Shown here piece after piece: positions 40,850 through 50,552 of a stretch of 64,000 bases of DNA. Position numbers and translations under genes: made by a program. The stretch is from Symbiodinium natans. Lineage: Eukaryota; Sar; Dinophyceae; Suessiales; Symbiodiniaceae. Location: NCBI GenBank assembly GCA_905221605.1, contig CAJNDS010000073.1, forward strand, positions 125,001-189,000, given 5' to 3'. The notes under the pieces are model-generated. The model was not told the origin of the DNA and made no database searches. It was given only the letters and a program-made list of their open reading frames with translations. Each line of letters opens with the position of its first letter. The first letter of the stretch is position 1.

Positions 40850-41706
40850 TCCCACCCCACCCCCCGCCCCCCACCCCCCTTCCCCCCCCCCCCCCGCCCC
40901 AACCCCCCAAACCCCCCCCCCAACCCCACCCCAACCCCAACCCCCCCACCCCCCAAACCCCAACCCCCCCCCACCCCCCCCCAAACACCACCCCCCACCC
41001 CCCCCCCCCAACCCCCCCCACCCCAACCCCCCCAACCCCCCCCCCCCAACCCCCCCCCCCCCACCCCCCCCCAAAACCCCCAACCCCCCCCAAACCCCAA
41101 CCCCCCCCCCCCCAAACCCCAACCCCCCCGAACCCCAACCCCCCAACCCCAACCCCCCCCAACCCAACCCCCCCACCAACCCCCCCCCCCACACCCCCCC
41201 AACAACCCCCCGCCCCAAACCCCCCCCAACCCCCCACCCCTAACCCTCCCTAACCCTCCCAACCACCCCTGACCCCCCCCCTGACCCCCCTAACCCCCCT
41301 GACCCCCCTTGAACCCCCCCGAACCCCCCCTGAACCCCCCCTGAACCCCCCCCTGAACCCTGAACTTCCCCTCCTGAAAACCCCCCAACCCCCCCCCCCC
41401 CCAACCCCCCCCCCCAAACCCCCCCCCCAACCCCCCCCCCCCCAAACCCCCCCCCAAACCCCCCCCCAACCCCCCCCCCAAACCCCCAACCCCCCCAAAC
41501 CCCCCCCCCCCAACCCCCAAACCCCCCCCCAAACCCCCCCCCCCAAACCCCCCAACCCCACCGCCCCCCCAAACCCCCCCCGCAAAAACCCCCCCCCCCA
41601 ACCCCCCCCAAACCCCCCCCCAACCCACCCCCCCCAACCACCCCCCCCCAACCCCCCCCCCAACCCCCCCCCCCCCCCCCCCCCACCCCCCTCCCCCACC
41701 CCCCCC
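40850..41706 (+). repeat. 850-bp C/A tract (G-rich on the minus strand)
   Basis: The plus strand is almost only C and A: runs of 3-14 C separated by A, AA or AAA. Near 41236-41340 it contains CCCTAACCCT, CCCTGAACCC and similar. On the minus strand this is GGGGTTGGGG-like sequence able to form G-quadruplexes over its whole length. The many proline- or glycine-only open frames here are artefacts of composition. It could be degenerated telomere-like satellite or an assembly problem. Confidence 0.9.
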
Positions 41707-41709
41707 AAA

Positions 41710-42900
41710 TTTTAAGGGTTGGCACTTTGCTTTGGACTTGGCTGCGGCCTTTGCGTTGCTCCAGTGCCGCAGAGCGCAGCGCTTGCACACCGGCATGGCA
41801 TGCAAGAGACAGAGCAAGTCAGTTTTTGTCTATGTTAGCAGCAACAGTTATCAAGCCAAGAGTGTTATGATGCGCCGTTGCAGCGTAGGTAAGTATGATC
41901 AGTGGTGCAGGAACGTTTTGCTTTTTGAAAACCACTCTTGTCAAGTTTTGTAACTTGAGGGTAGTTTTGAAAGTCTTTTTAGCCGAGCTGGCAAGCTCCC
42001 AATCGTCATTAATTCCCCAATCAGCACTTATCGTTAAGCTGGTCCACCAATGGTGAAAGCCATGTATCAAACAAGTTCCGCATAACTCGGTTGTCCACTC
42101 CAAGAACAAGCCTTTCTTATCTGGCAAAACATTGAGTGGGGAACACCAAAGCCACAAGCACCAAAAGGGAGCGAAAAGAAAGATTCTGGAAGAAAACATC
42201 ACAACCGCGCCACCACACTTTTGTCTTGCAACAGCTGCAACAACACTGGCAATAGTTCCTGGCCTTGATCTTCCACTTCTGTTTTCCACAAGAGCAAACT
42301 GTCTCTCTTGTCTTTTATTTTCTTCATTCTAGGGGTTTTCCAAAGCCTGCTGTCAAAGCTCAGGCAAAAAGTGAGCCTCGAGTTTCAAAAAGCGTCAGCC
42401 AGACAGTGCCAGTCTAACTGCGAAGCTGTGCAAAAAGTTTGCAGCTTCGAGAATCCGCAGTGCAACGACTGCAAGGACTTGGGGGGGGGGAAAACTAGCG
42501 CTTCCTCTACCTTTCTCTAAATTTGACCATACACACAGATTCCCTTTTTCCTGCCAGAACACATTCTCTCTTTGCGGAAAAGGGGGTCGGGGAGCAGGGT
42601 GTTTAGCATGAGAATCCAACTTCCAAAGATTTTGTTTGCACATCACATTTCGTAACTGAAAAGGCTTCACTGTACAAAGCACAAAAACAAGATACTACTT
42701 GTTCTCAGTAATCGGGATGTTCACTCAGAAGACCATCCACGCAGCAGCTGAGCTCAGCCCAGCAGCCCAGCAGCTTATCAGCATGGTCGCAAACTCACAC
42801 TTCTCAGGCAGAAAGTTCCTCAACTTGCCAATGTATTCTGATTGTAGTTCGCAGCGCTGCATCTTGCCCTTCATGTTAACAATATGAAGTTGATGTACAC
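41710..42900. other. No gene recognised
   Basis: Open frames on both strands are short and have no motif. A G run at 42480-42490 is the only simple-sequence feature. Confidence 0.4.
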
Positions 42901-42904
42901 TTCA

Positions 42905-43076
42905 GGTACAAGATCTTGATGCGGGGTGCATCTCCCGATGTTGATCTTGATCAAACTTCTCGCAGCGCATCCAGAATGTTGATCTTAATGTTGAACTTCT
43001 CGTGGCGCATCTCCAGAATGTAGATCTCGATGTTGAACTTCTTGTGGCGCATCTCCAGAGTGCAGATCTTGATGAG
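42905..43076. repeat. ~42-bp minisatellite, about four units
   Basis: Units of the type 'gaacttctcgtggcgcatct ccagaatgtagatctcgatgtt' recur with small changes at roughly 42-bp spacing. The first copy is the most diverged. Confidence 0.75.
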
Positions 43077-43114
43077 CCAACACCTTTCTAACACCCGCAA
43101 ACCTTTGCACCTGA

Positions 43115-43262
43115 AGAGAACGAAGGAGCTTCGAAAAGATCGAAGGATTTTGAAGGGCTTCGAAGTGGGTAAGAACGAAGGGAAGCTTCAAAGGCTTCGA
43201 AGAGGAGTTTCAAGGTTTCGAAGGCAAGAATGAAGAGGTTTCGAAAGAATTCGAAGGGTGAG
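43115..43262. repeat. TTCGAAG-rich block
   Basis: The palindrome TTCGAA and close variants occur about ten times in 145 bp at irregular spacing. No protein-like frame is present. From here to 44245 nothing else is recognised. Confidence 0.65.
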
Positions 43263-44244
43263 ATTGAAGGGGCAAACGAGAAGGCTTTTCTGCAACTTTT
43301 CTCAAACAGTTAAGGAACAGGTGTTAGATGCCACTTGATGCTTGCTTCTGCAGAGCGTTAAGGCTTTAAGGCTACGCTGGCCAGCTCTGGGTGCATAAAG
43401 AGTTTTTTGTTTAGAACATCCAAATGATGCATGTAAGCTGCAGGTCCTGCAGGTCGGTCTGTTACTGTTGCAAGTGAAATTGATGCTGGTGTATGCTGGC
43501 AGGAAATGTGGGCGGAGAGACGGCGCACTGGGACTTATACGCAAAGGCCTACAGGCTCTGTGATGCTCGAAGATTGCTTTGGGCACCTCCTCGTGCAGGA
43601 AAAAGCAGGACAATTGCAATCCACTGCAAATGTCTGTGGAACAGGGTGTTTTTCCACGCAGCTTTGAGTTCCAGATGGGTCGACAAGGCTTGGCCACGCA
43701 TTGGTCTGCAATCTGGTTCAAGTTTGTAAGCGAGTTCAAGATCTTTTGGAGCTTTAGGCTAAGAGAACTTGGGGAGCTGAAAGTGAGTTTCGTGATTATG
43801 GCATTTTTTGTCACCGTTTTCTGGACCTATTGTTGCAGGAGAGGTGCGTCACAAGAAGTTCAACTGTCCGCTTGCTGGAAGGCTTGGCACAGGGTGATCA
43901 TGCATTTCTGGCCTTGTCCCGCTTGGAAGAAGCTGTTTGCTGCCGCTTTGCTGCGGAGTATCTGGTTTTGGGGTTGCTTCTCCATCGGTTGGTTGTAACC
44001 CTGGAAAGGATAAGTCCGCAGCCCGTTCACATGGCTGTGCCAGCACTCTTGCTTCCGCGGGGCAGCAACTGCATCGTTCTTCTAATTGGGTTCCATCATC
44101 GTGTTTGACGCTTGGGCAAACCTGAACCTTTGAAGTTTTGAAGTTCGGTTTGCTCAGAAAGGTTCAGAAAGAGGCAGAGAAAGCTTAGATAGATCTCTAA
44201 AGCGAGTGGAAGCTTTGTGCAGACAGCTTGTTTTGCTGTGTGTT

Positions 44245-45816
44245 TACAACAACACCTGATCCGTCTCTTTGCAACCTTGAGCTTGTAACCATTCAGAAAT
44301 TTCAACCTCAAGGCCTCTAAGGATGGCAAGCTTACAGTTCAGGATAATTCGTTGGACGGTCGCGAAATTAAGGGCGCCCTCCAGGTTTTGCAGGCAATGC
44401 GTCGCAGGGAGATTGCTTGTGCCTTCACAAACCTTGTTAGCTCGAGCAGCTTTATCAACGACACAGTTACGGTGTCCGAAAAACCGGTGGTTCATTCGGT
44501 GGACGAGATAGCTGCCATGGTAGCCCGATTGGGAGCACTTGCCAAGAAGCGAAAGTTCAGAAAGATCTTTGGACTTGAAAGGCTTAAAGACAGGTTGCAT
44601 TGGTTGAAGAGAGCCTCAGGTACTCGTACCTGCCAGTTTACTGTCCGGTCGAGAAAAGAGCGAAAATCTTTCATCAAGTCGCAGTGCCTTTCGGAAGCAC
44701 CAAGGCGGTGTGCTACTTCTTGAGAGTGGCAAGGGCGCTTTGGACGCTTATCGTTCGTGGGACTATTGTGGTGCAACGAACTTTTTCGATGACTTCGTTT
44801 TGCTTGCTCTCGAAAAGGATTGCGCCTCTTCGTGGGAGTCTTTGAATCGCCTGATGAAGATCTTGGGCTGGAAGCTCTCGGATGACAAGGCGACCGATTG
44901 GGCACAAAGATTTGAGGCCCTCGGGGTCGCTTTTGATTTAGAGCGTGCCACGTCCGGTTTCATTGGGGTTGACAACACTGAGAGAAGGAGAGAGGAGCTT
45001 ATCAACCAGCTCGTTGACACCACGGAGAGAGGAACCCTCACACAAAAGGAAGCGTTGCAGCTGAGGGGTCGCCTGCAATTTGCTGAATCTCAGTGTTTTG
45101 GGCGACTGGGAAAGCATTGTCTGAACATCTCACGCCTTCTCAGGTGCGATCGGAGTTCCTGAAAAACTAAGCTGTGCCCTTTTGGACTTCGCAAACCTAC
45201 TGCGGGCCGAAAAGGAAAAGCCCAGGGTAGTGGGTAGGATTTCGTGCAGGCCCTTCATGATCTTGACAGATGCATTCTTCGACCCGGGGTCTGAAACCAA
45301 AGGAGGACTAGGTGGAGTGCTTTTGACAGGCACGGGCTCTGCGATTTCATTCTTCTCCGTGCCAGTCTCAGATAAGGACTGCAATCTTCTAGCAAAGAAG
45401 GATGAGGCGACAGTGATTTCTGAATAGGAGATGTTAGCCGTGTTGATCGGCTTCCTTGTTTTCAAGGAGTTTCTGATGACTAACATTGAGTCAGACGGAG
45501 AGATCGTCGCGGGGATCGGTGTGGTCTCTTATATTGACAATGATGCTGCGAGGTCGCACTGGTCGCAGGAACTGCGAAGAAAGACGTGGCTGGAGCCATT
45601 GTCAAAGATCTGGCGATCGTTGAGACAGAGCATGGGCTCGTACCTTGGTTCGGTCGGGCCGGGACCGAATCCAATCTCGCCGATGAACCGTCGAGATTTG
45701 CTACCGAGCGTGTCAAGGAGCTGGGGTTCGCTGATAAGTCAGGGCTGGCGGTCAAGGTGACTGACCATTTCTTCTTCAAGCTCGAAGGATCGTTGGCGAA
45801 CGAAAAAGAGGGGTAG
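44245..45816 (+). pseudogene. Decayed RT-RNase H of a third YR-type retroelement
   Basis: The RT is split over frames. A degraded motif A (LDLKG) is near 44570. RYSYLPVYCPVEKRAK and QVAVPFGSTKAVCYF (motif B) are at about 44615-44715. TNFFDDFVLLALEKDCASS (motif C, Phe-Asp-Asp) is at about 44780, followed by the thumb LGWKLSDDKATD. RNase H follows: FMILTDAFFDPGSE (Asp), ATVISE then an in-frame TAG before EMLAVL (Glu), VSYIDNDAARS (Asp), and GTESNLADEPSRF (Asp). Motif spacing closely matches the RT at 55940-58360. The stop codon lies at the start of the long repeat at 45808. The 5' part, including any recombinase, is missing. Confidence 0.8.
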
Positions 45817-46090
45817 CGGGTTAGCCAACGCTCTCTTCTAGAGGGCGAGTATTCCGCTCGAATGTTTTCGGGCTTGACCAGCGTTGGAACACCGATGTGG
45901 GGTGCAGCCCTCTCGGAAGGAGATCTCTGGAGATTGATTCCCCAGCGTTTGAAAAAGAGAGGTATGAGAGCGTACATGCTGCTCTAGCGGCTAGCGCTAG
46001 CGGAATCTTGAAGTCAGATTGAGTTTTTGAGAATTTGAATATTTATACATTCTGTTCATTTGGGCTCAAGCACGGTCCTCGAACAATAAG
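45808..46090 (+). repeat. Long direct repeat, copy 1 (B1-like)
   Basis: This 283-bp block recurs at 46930-47198 in direct orientation, with 12-13 extra bases here (a CTAGCGCTAG palindrome). The upstream RT-RNase H frame ends in its first bases, as B1 follows the last ORF in split-direct-repeat elements. Near its end is CATTTGGGCTCAAG, one base from the end of the dinoflagellate spliced leader. Confidence 0.9.
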
Positions 46091-46621
46091 CTGCGTTCTT
46101 CGAGTGCTCGCAGAAGATAGGGCTTTATTGTGAGAGGAAAAATTGCGGTGCAATTTTAGTGGCTTGTGCTTTTCGGTGTTTTCTTTGTGAACCTGTCGTG
46201 CTTGAACCGAACTGCATGCTTGATATTGCAGGAATCTTTCATCGTCGCAAGGTGACCGGCTCGAAAAGCCGATTGAAGGAGAAAGAAAATTTTGACCCGC
46301 CCTCCCACCCTACTCAGAGACACATGTACAATGTTCATGCTGTGTGACAGTTGAAGCATTTTCTATTGCCAGAGACTCAAGGAAAGCCACTGCGAGGTGG
46401 GCGTGCAACGCGAAACAAACTACGCGGTCTCGCACTTGGTGGAGTCTTTGCTACTTGTATTGAGTGCTGTGATTGTCCACGCCAGGAATAACCACAATGC
46501 ACCTGTGTCTGTGGATGCTTGTTCTTGGAGCCTTACGTGAGTGCTTGCAGTTACACGCTTTCGTGAATGCATACAGGCTTGGATTTCAAGTGTCTCAACC
46601 ATTGCCCTTTCAGCACTCCCC

Positions 46622-46795
46622 ATGGAGCGCTCTGTGACACGAGCTCAGCTGGAAGACTTTCGCGTGTGGCTTCAGTCCTTGAATATGGATTCCCTGGTCA
46701 AGGTGGCTGAGGTATTGGACGATCTCATGGCAGATCGCGAATTGCAACAGAGAGAGAGGCAGCGACAGCCCGTCGTTCGCAGTGGCAGTTTGTGA
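46622..46795 (+). CDS. Small ORF between the long repeats
   Basis: The ATG gives a 57-codon protein with a single strong amphipathic region: TRAQLEDFRVWLQSLNMDSL, then VKVAEVLDDLMADREL, and a basic Gln/Arg tail. It lies in the spacer between the two long direct repeats, the same place where the inner YR element carries its 104-codon ORF (59667-59981). The two proteins are not visibly related. An alternative is that it is the first exon of the gag-like frame that resumes at 47199. It is too short for a firm call. Confidence 0.35.
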   Translation: MERSVTRAQLEDFRVWLQSLNMDSLVKVAEVLDDLMADRELQQRERQRQPVVRSGSL

Positions 46796-46929
46796 ACCCA
46801 GAACCCACACCCGAGCAGCCACACGAAGCTGCCTCGTCAAGCTCTCAGCATCAACCGAAGAGCTCGTGATCTGTTCTGAACAGCTGTTCTGTGCCCTGAT
46901 TCAGGCCGCTATACTCAGGCCGGACCTGT

Positions 46930-47198
46930 GAGGGGTAGCGGGTTAGCCAACGCTCTCTTCTAGAGGGCGAGTAATCCGCTCGAATGTTTTCGGGCTTGAC
47001 CAGCATTGGAACACCGATGTGGGGTGCAGCCCTCTCGGAAGGAGATCTCTGGAGATTGATTCCCCAGCGTTTGAAAAAGAGAGGTGTGAGAGCGTACATG
47101 CTGCTCTAGCGGAATCTTGAAGTCAGATTGAGTTTTTGAGAATTTGCATATTTATACATTCTGTTCATTTGGGCTCAAGCACGGTCCTCGAACAATAA
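46930..47198 (+). repeat. Long direct repeat, copy 2 (B2-like)
   Basis: This is the second copy of the block at 45808-46090, nearly identical, ending in the same gaacaataa. It marks the probable right end of the third YR-type element. The A-type repeat expected at its left end was not found, consistent with 5' truncation. Confidence 0.9.
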
Positions 47199-48051
47199 CT
47201 GCAAAAGATCGGGTCGTACCTCCGAGATGAAGTCTCGCGTGACCGGCGATTTTGGCCGTGGAAGCCAGCCCCTGGCGTACAACAGGAATTTCGAGGGCTG
47301 GAAAGTTGGTCCGAGGCTGCACTCGTGGCGCGTGAGATCACTCTGCGCCAGGATGTGAATAAAGCCTTGGAAGCGAGCCGCAACACTGCCGAGGCGCGAG
47401 AAATGAGTCCTAAAGGCAGGACAAGCGCCCGCGGAAGAAGAAAGGTGGTGGTGATGGCACCGAGGCTGATACCTCGAAGGCGCAGGTGAGTTTGCCGAGT
47501 GGTGTGGGTGATGCCAAATGCAAGCATTGTGGCCACCCAGGTCACATGGTGTCCTTATGCCAGCTGCAGACCAGTATTCCTCTGGTGGTGGCAGCGGAGA
47601 CAAGAATGGTAAAGGCAAAGGGAAGGGCAAAGGCTCGGGTGGAAAGGGTGACAAGGACGACAAGGCCAAGCAGCCTTGCCGGTTGTTCGCCAATGGGCGC
47701 TGCACCTATGGTGACAAGTGTAGGTTCTCTCATGTCAAAGGAGATGCTGCACATCAGCAGCAGCAGCGGGAACCATCCGAGGATAAGAGCAAGAAGGCCA
47801 AAGCGAAAGCTGCGAAGGCCAAAGCAGCTGCCGCTCCTGATGAGCAAGTCTACCCCTTGTTCGAGGTACCAGTGGGATCAGCGGGAGACCCTGTGCCTCT
47901 TTACGATACCTCGCACCAGACTGTGGAGCCCGGTGCCAAAGGCTGGCGCCATTGGCCGGGAAACATGAGTAAGCTTCCTGCAGACCGGAAGACCGTGGCT
48001 TCCGCGCCCACGCCGGGGTTCAACGCGCAGGGGTCATGTGTTTACTCATAG
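47199..48051 (+). pseudogene. Retroelement gag fragment with zinc fingers, frameshifted
   Basis: Directly after the repeat, one frame reads FWPWKPAPGVQQEFRGLESW and further helical sequence to about 47440. A second frame has CKHCGHPGHMVSLCQ (47520-47565), a CCHC zinc knuckle. A third gives a Lys/Gly-rich linker and CRLFANGRCTYGDKCRFSH (about 47680-47735), a C-x7-C-x5-C-x3-H finger, ending at the stop at 48051. Both fingers are RNA- or DNA-binding and typical of gag proteins. The abrupt start at the repeat suggests the third element inserted into this gag, whose 5' part is not visible to the left. Confidence 0.7.
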
Positions 48052-48083
48052 CTGTTTGCTGTTTGAGAAAGATCACCGTACTT

Positions 48084-48097
48084 TGTCATTTTGGCTC
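48084..48097 (+). other. Relict spliced-leader sequence
   Basis: CATTTTGGCTCAAG equals the last 14 nt of the 22-nt dinoflagellate spliced leader. The preceding bases no longer match. Such relicts arise when a trans-spliced mRNA is copied back into DNA. It lies about 440 bp upstream of the ATG at 48534. Confidence 0.65.
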
Positions 48098-48533
48098 AAG
48101 CCACACACCAAATCAGTACAATGCTGGCTAGCTTTACTTTTGAAGCTTGAACATTGCCTTGTAGAGCAAGAGCAAGACATTTGAGCAAGACATTCGACGC
48201 AGCTTATCTTTACATTGCAATTCTAGGTAGTTCCTTTCCGCATTAGGCGGCGTGCAAGCGTTCCTTTGGGGAACGCGGATGTCGTCTGGCTTCGGCTGGC
48301 TTCCTCTCGGGTATCACATCAGTGATCTCGAGGACTTGGCCTTGCGTAAATTACTTTGGACTTCGGTTTGGGATTTTTCGGATAAAGTTTCACGGCAGCA
48401 GTCTTGCTTTGACATCCACCTGGGTTCCCGAGCTCTTTACGGGCTGCATTCCGTTCCAGTTGATCGTGCAGATCATCTTTGGGCACTCCGCACCACTCCC
48501 CGAAGTCCGCCTTAATTTCCTTTGGTCTTTGAG

Positions 48534-49100
48534 ATGTCCACTGACCTGACACCGCATGCTGCAATCATGGCAGTTGACCTCATTGAACCTCACTCGGGGC
48601 ATCACGCAGAGCAGCCAGTCAGGGTCAAGCGTTATAGGAATAATCTTCTGGGTCCAGGGCGTGCCGCGGCTAGTGATTTGATTGATGCTGTTTCAAATTT
48701 TGATGAAACTTTGGGGGAGAATGTGCCAAGCGAACACTTCCTGTCACCTCCACTACCTGTGTGTTCGCAATCTTTTGTCATGTCTGCAACTCCCAAATCT
48801 TCAGCTGCTTCAGGTTCTTGGTCGGTCGTTGCTTCTTTGCATCCTGGGACGACCCTGGAACGCCCGACATCAAAGTCACATCCTTTGCCGGCACCTAATC
48901 GGACTCTCTGTCCTAGGACTAGGCCCTCGGTTGCTTTGGTTCCTAGCGCAACGCCTTTGCCAGCCCCCACTAGGCTTAATGTACATCGGGCTTACCTGCC
49001 GTTGGAAGCGCCTCTGCCTCCGCCAAACTATCAGCCTGCCCGTGTATACTCAATTTACCCCTCAGAAGCTCACGGCATGCAGTTTCTTGCTCCACTTCAG
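48534..49100 (+). CDS. Outer element YR gene, 5' part
   Basis: The ATG gives a Pro/Ser-rich N-terminal region of about 189 residues (MSTDLTPHAAIMAVDLIEPH at the start, YPSEAHGMQFLAPLQ at the end). It is cut by the left A repeat of the inner element, after which only five foreign codons follow before a stop. The reading frame resumes at 60318 after the inner element. No catalytic residue lies in this half; it is probably an extended, disordered N-terminus of the recombinase. Confidence 0.65.
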
Positions 49101-49101
49101 G

Positions 49102-49248
49102 TAATCGTGCTGTAAGTACAAACCTTTATTTTCCGGAGAAAAATTTTCGAATTCTACGAATGAGAAAGTTTTTCGGCTCAGACGAAGAGAGGCCACAGCC
49201 CTCTCAGCCACAACCCTCGTGGAGAGGGTCCGGGAAAATTTTTCTGCC
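49102..49248 (+). repeat. Terminal repeat A1
   Basis: The 147-bp block begins taatcgtgctg and ends tttttctgcc. It is repeated at 59479-59625 (offset 10377). It forms the left end of the inner element and interrupts the outer YR gene. Confidence 0.95.
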
Positions 49249-50552
49249 TTCAGCCAAGTGTGCTGGGGGATTAGCGTCCTGCGGCCTGGTGGGGGGAGCG
49301 GGAGCCTCACAGAAGGTCGATGGCGCTTGGAGCTTACATTTCAAGCTTGGTTCTGAAAGCCGAGTTGCCTTCTTGTTCTTGAGCTTTCTTGGAGCATGGT
49401 GCGTTGTTGTAGTCTGAGCCAGGACGCAATTTAAGGTTTCTTTTCTCCAGGTCTTTCTTGGAGACTTTGTGAGTGCGTTGGTTGCTGTGCATTGCTGTCG
49501 CTGGAAGTTTGCTGGAGCGCAGGTAGATTCCTGGAGACGAGCTAGTGTCTTAGGTTTCAGAACTTGCTGCAGCTGGTAGCTGTTCTCGTCGACTGCGAGA
49601 GTTGTACATGTCAGGTCAAAATATTTTATCTTGCACGGAACCAAGTTTAGAAGCTTTGGCCTGGGTGTAGAAGCAACCTTGTCCATACGTTTCTCCTGCA
49701 GCAGAATTAGGAATCAGCTTGCGCAGTTCACGCCCCGTTCAGGCATCTTGATGTGGGGACCTGGAGTGCCCTCCTCGTTAGCAGATGGCCAAGCAAAAGG
49801 TTCAGCAGCGTGTCCGTCCTGCCCTGACAACAGGTCCTAGACGCTAAGGCACGGAAGGGATGAGCAATCAGTGCTTGCATTTGCACTGTCTCTGGAGTCC
49901 GCTGCGTGGTTTGTGTTTTTGAAGCATGTGAGTTTGTGTTGGACCTTTGCAGATAGAACCACATCGTCAAATGAACACTGCCGCACTTCAGGTGGTGTCC
50001 TTCGAAGTGAGAAGTCTTCGGGGAGAATTATAATGCATGGGCAGTTCCAAGAATGCTGCAAGGGCAGCTCAAGAGAGATCAAGCTGCTAAGGCAGTCGTG
50101 GTCAAAGATCGGCTGAAGGGTCAGCTCGATGAGATCTGTTGCAAGGGCAACTCAAATAGTTTTGCTGCAAGGGCAGCTGAAGATGGCAAGGGCCAATATT
50201 CAAGGCACGCAATGAGTGTGCTTCATACATCGCTGCAAGGGCAGCCCATTCTTTCAGGCCGTGACGATAGCCAAATCCGGCAAGGGCCGGCAAGAGGTGC
50301 AAGGGCACCGATCAGTCGTCTAGTAGAGACGAGAGGTTCTCTCGAGAGCTTGAAAACAGAAAGATTGCAAGCTGCGATCGACTCAGCACTTAATTGCACA
50401 TTTCAAGGGAAAGTCGTGCTGACATCTGAGTTTATTCTTCCAAACCTGAATCTCTGTCGGTTCAAAAAAAAAAAAGAGAGAGACAAAAAGGGTAGCGAAG
50501 GCTCTGAGAGGAAACAAAAGCCAGGGGGCAAAGAAAAGAGGCGTAAGCCCAG
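49249..50552 (+). other. 5' leader of inner element
   Basis: Between A1 and the first ORF there is about 1.3 kb. The first 800 bp holds no recognised feature. The hairpin array occupies 50055-50309, and a run of 12 A followed by GA repeats is at 50466-50483. An open frame across part of it (50053-51348) is rejected as a shadow. Confidence 0.5.
50055..50309 (+). repeat. Array of nine AAGG-loop hairpins with compensated stems
   Basis: Nine short inverted repeats lie 19-48 bp apart: 50055-68, 50083-96, 50112-25, 50138-51, 50164-77, 50184-95, 50232-45, 50277-90 and 50296-309. The usual form is a 5-bp stem and loop AAGG. Stem pairs are GCTGC/GCAGC (three times), GTTGC/GCAAC, GCTGA/TCAGC (loop AGGG), CCGGC/GCCGG and GGTGC/GCACC, plus TGGC/GCCA (4 bp) and a G-U variant with loop TAAG. 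Stem sequence changes while pairing is kept, so structure appears to be selected. It lies in the leader of the inner element and may act in its RNA (packaging, priming or translation) or in DNA. Confidence 0.8.

Noticed and set aside
40765-41817. Several long proline- or glycine-only open frames
   Set aside because: They arise because a C/A-only tract has no stop codons. They carry no information beyond the repeat.
42905-43076. 42-bp tandem units considered as a coding repeat protein
   Set aside because: The short frames across it (such as 43030-43233) do not keep the period in all units and end without a domain.
43115-43262. TTCGAAG block considered as a CRISPR-like or hairpin array
   Set aside because: Spacing is irregular, there are no unique spacers of constant size, and the palindrome is only 6 bp. 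It is kept as a simple repeat.
47486-47968. 160-codon frame after the zinc knuckle as an independent gene
   Set aside because: Only its first 30 codons are coding-like. The gag continues in the other frame with the CCCH finger.
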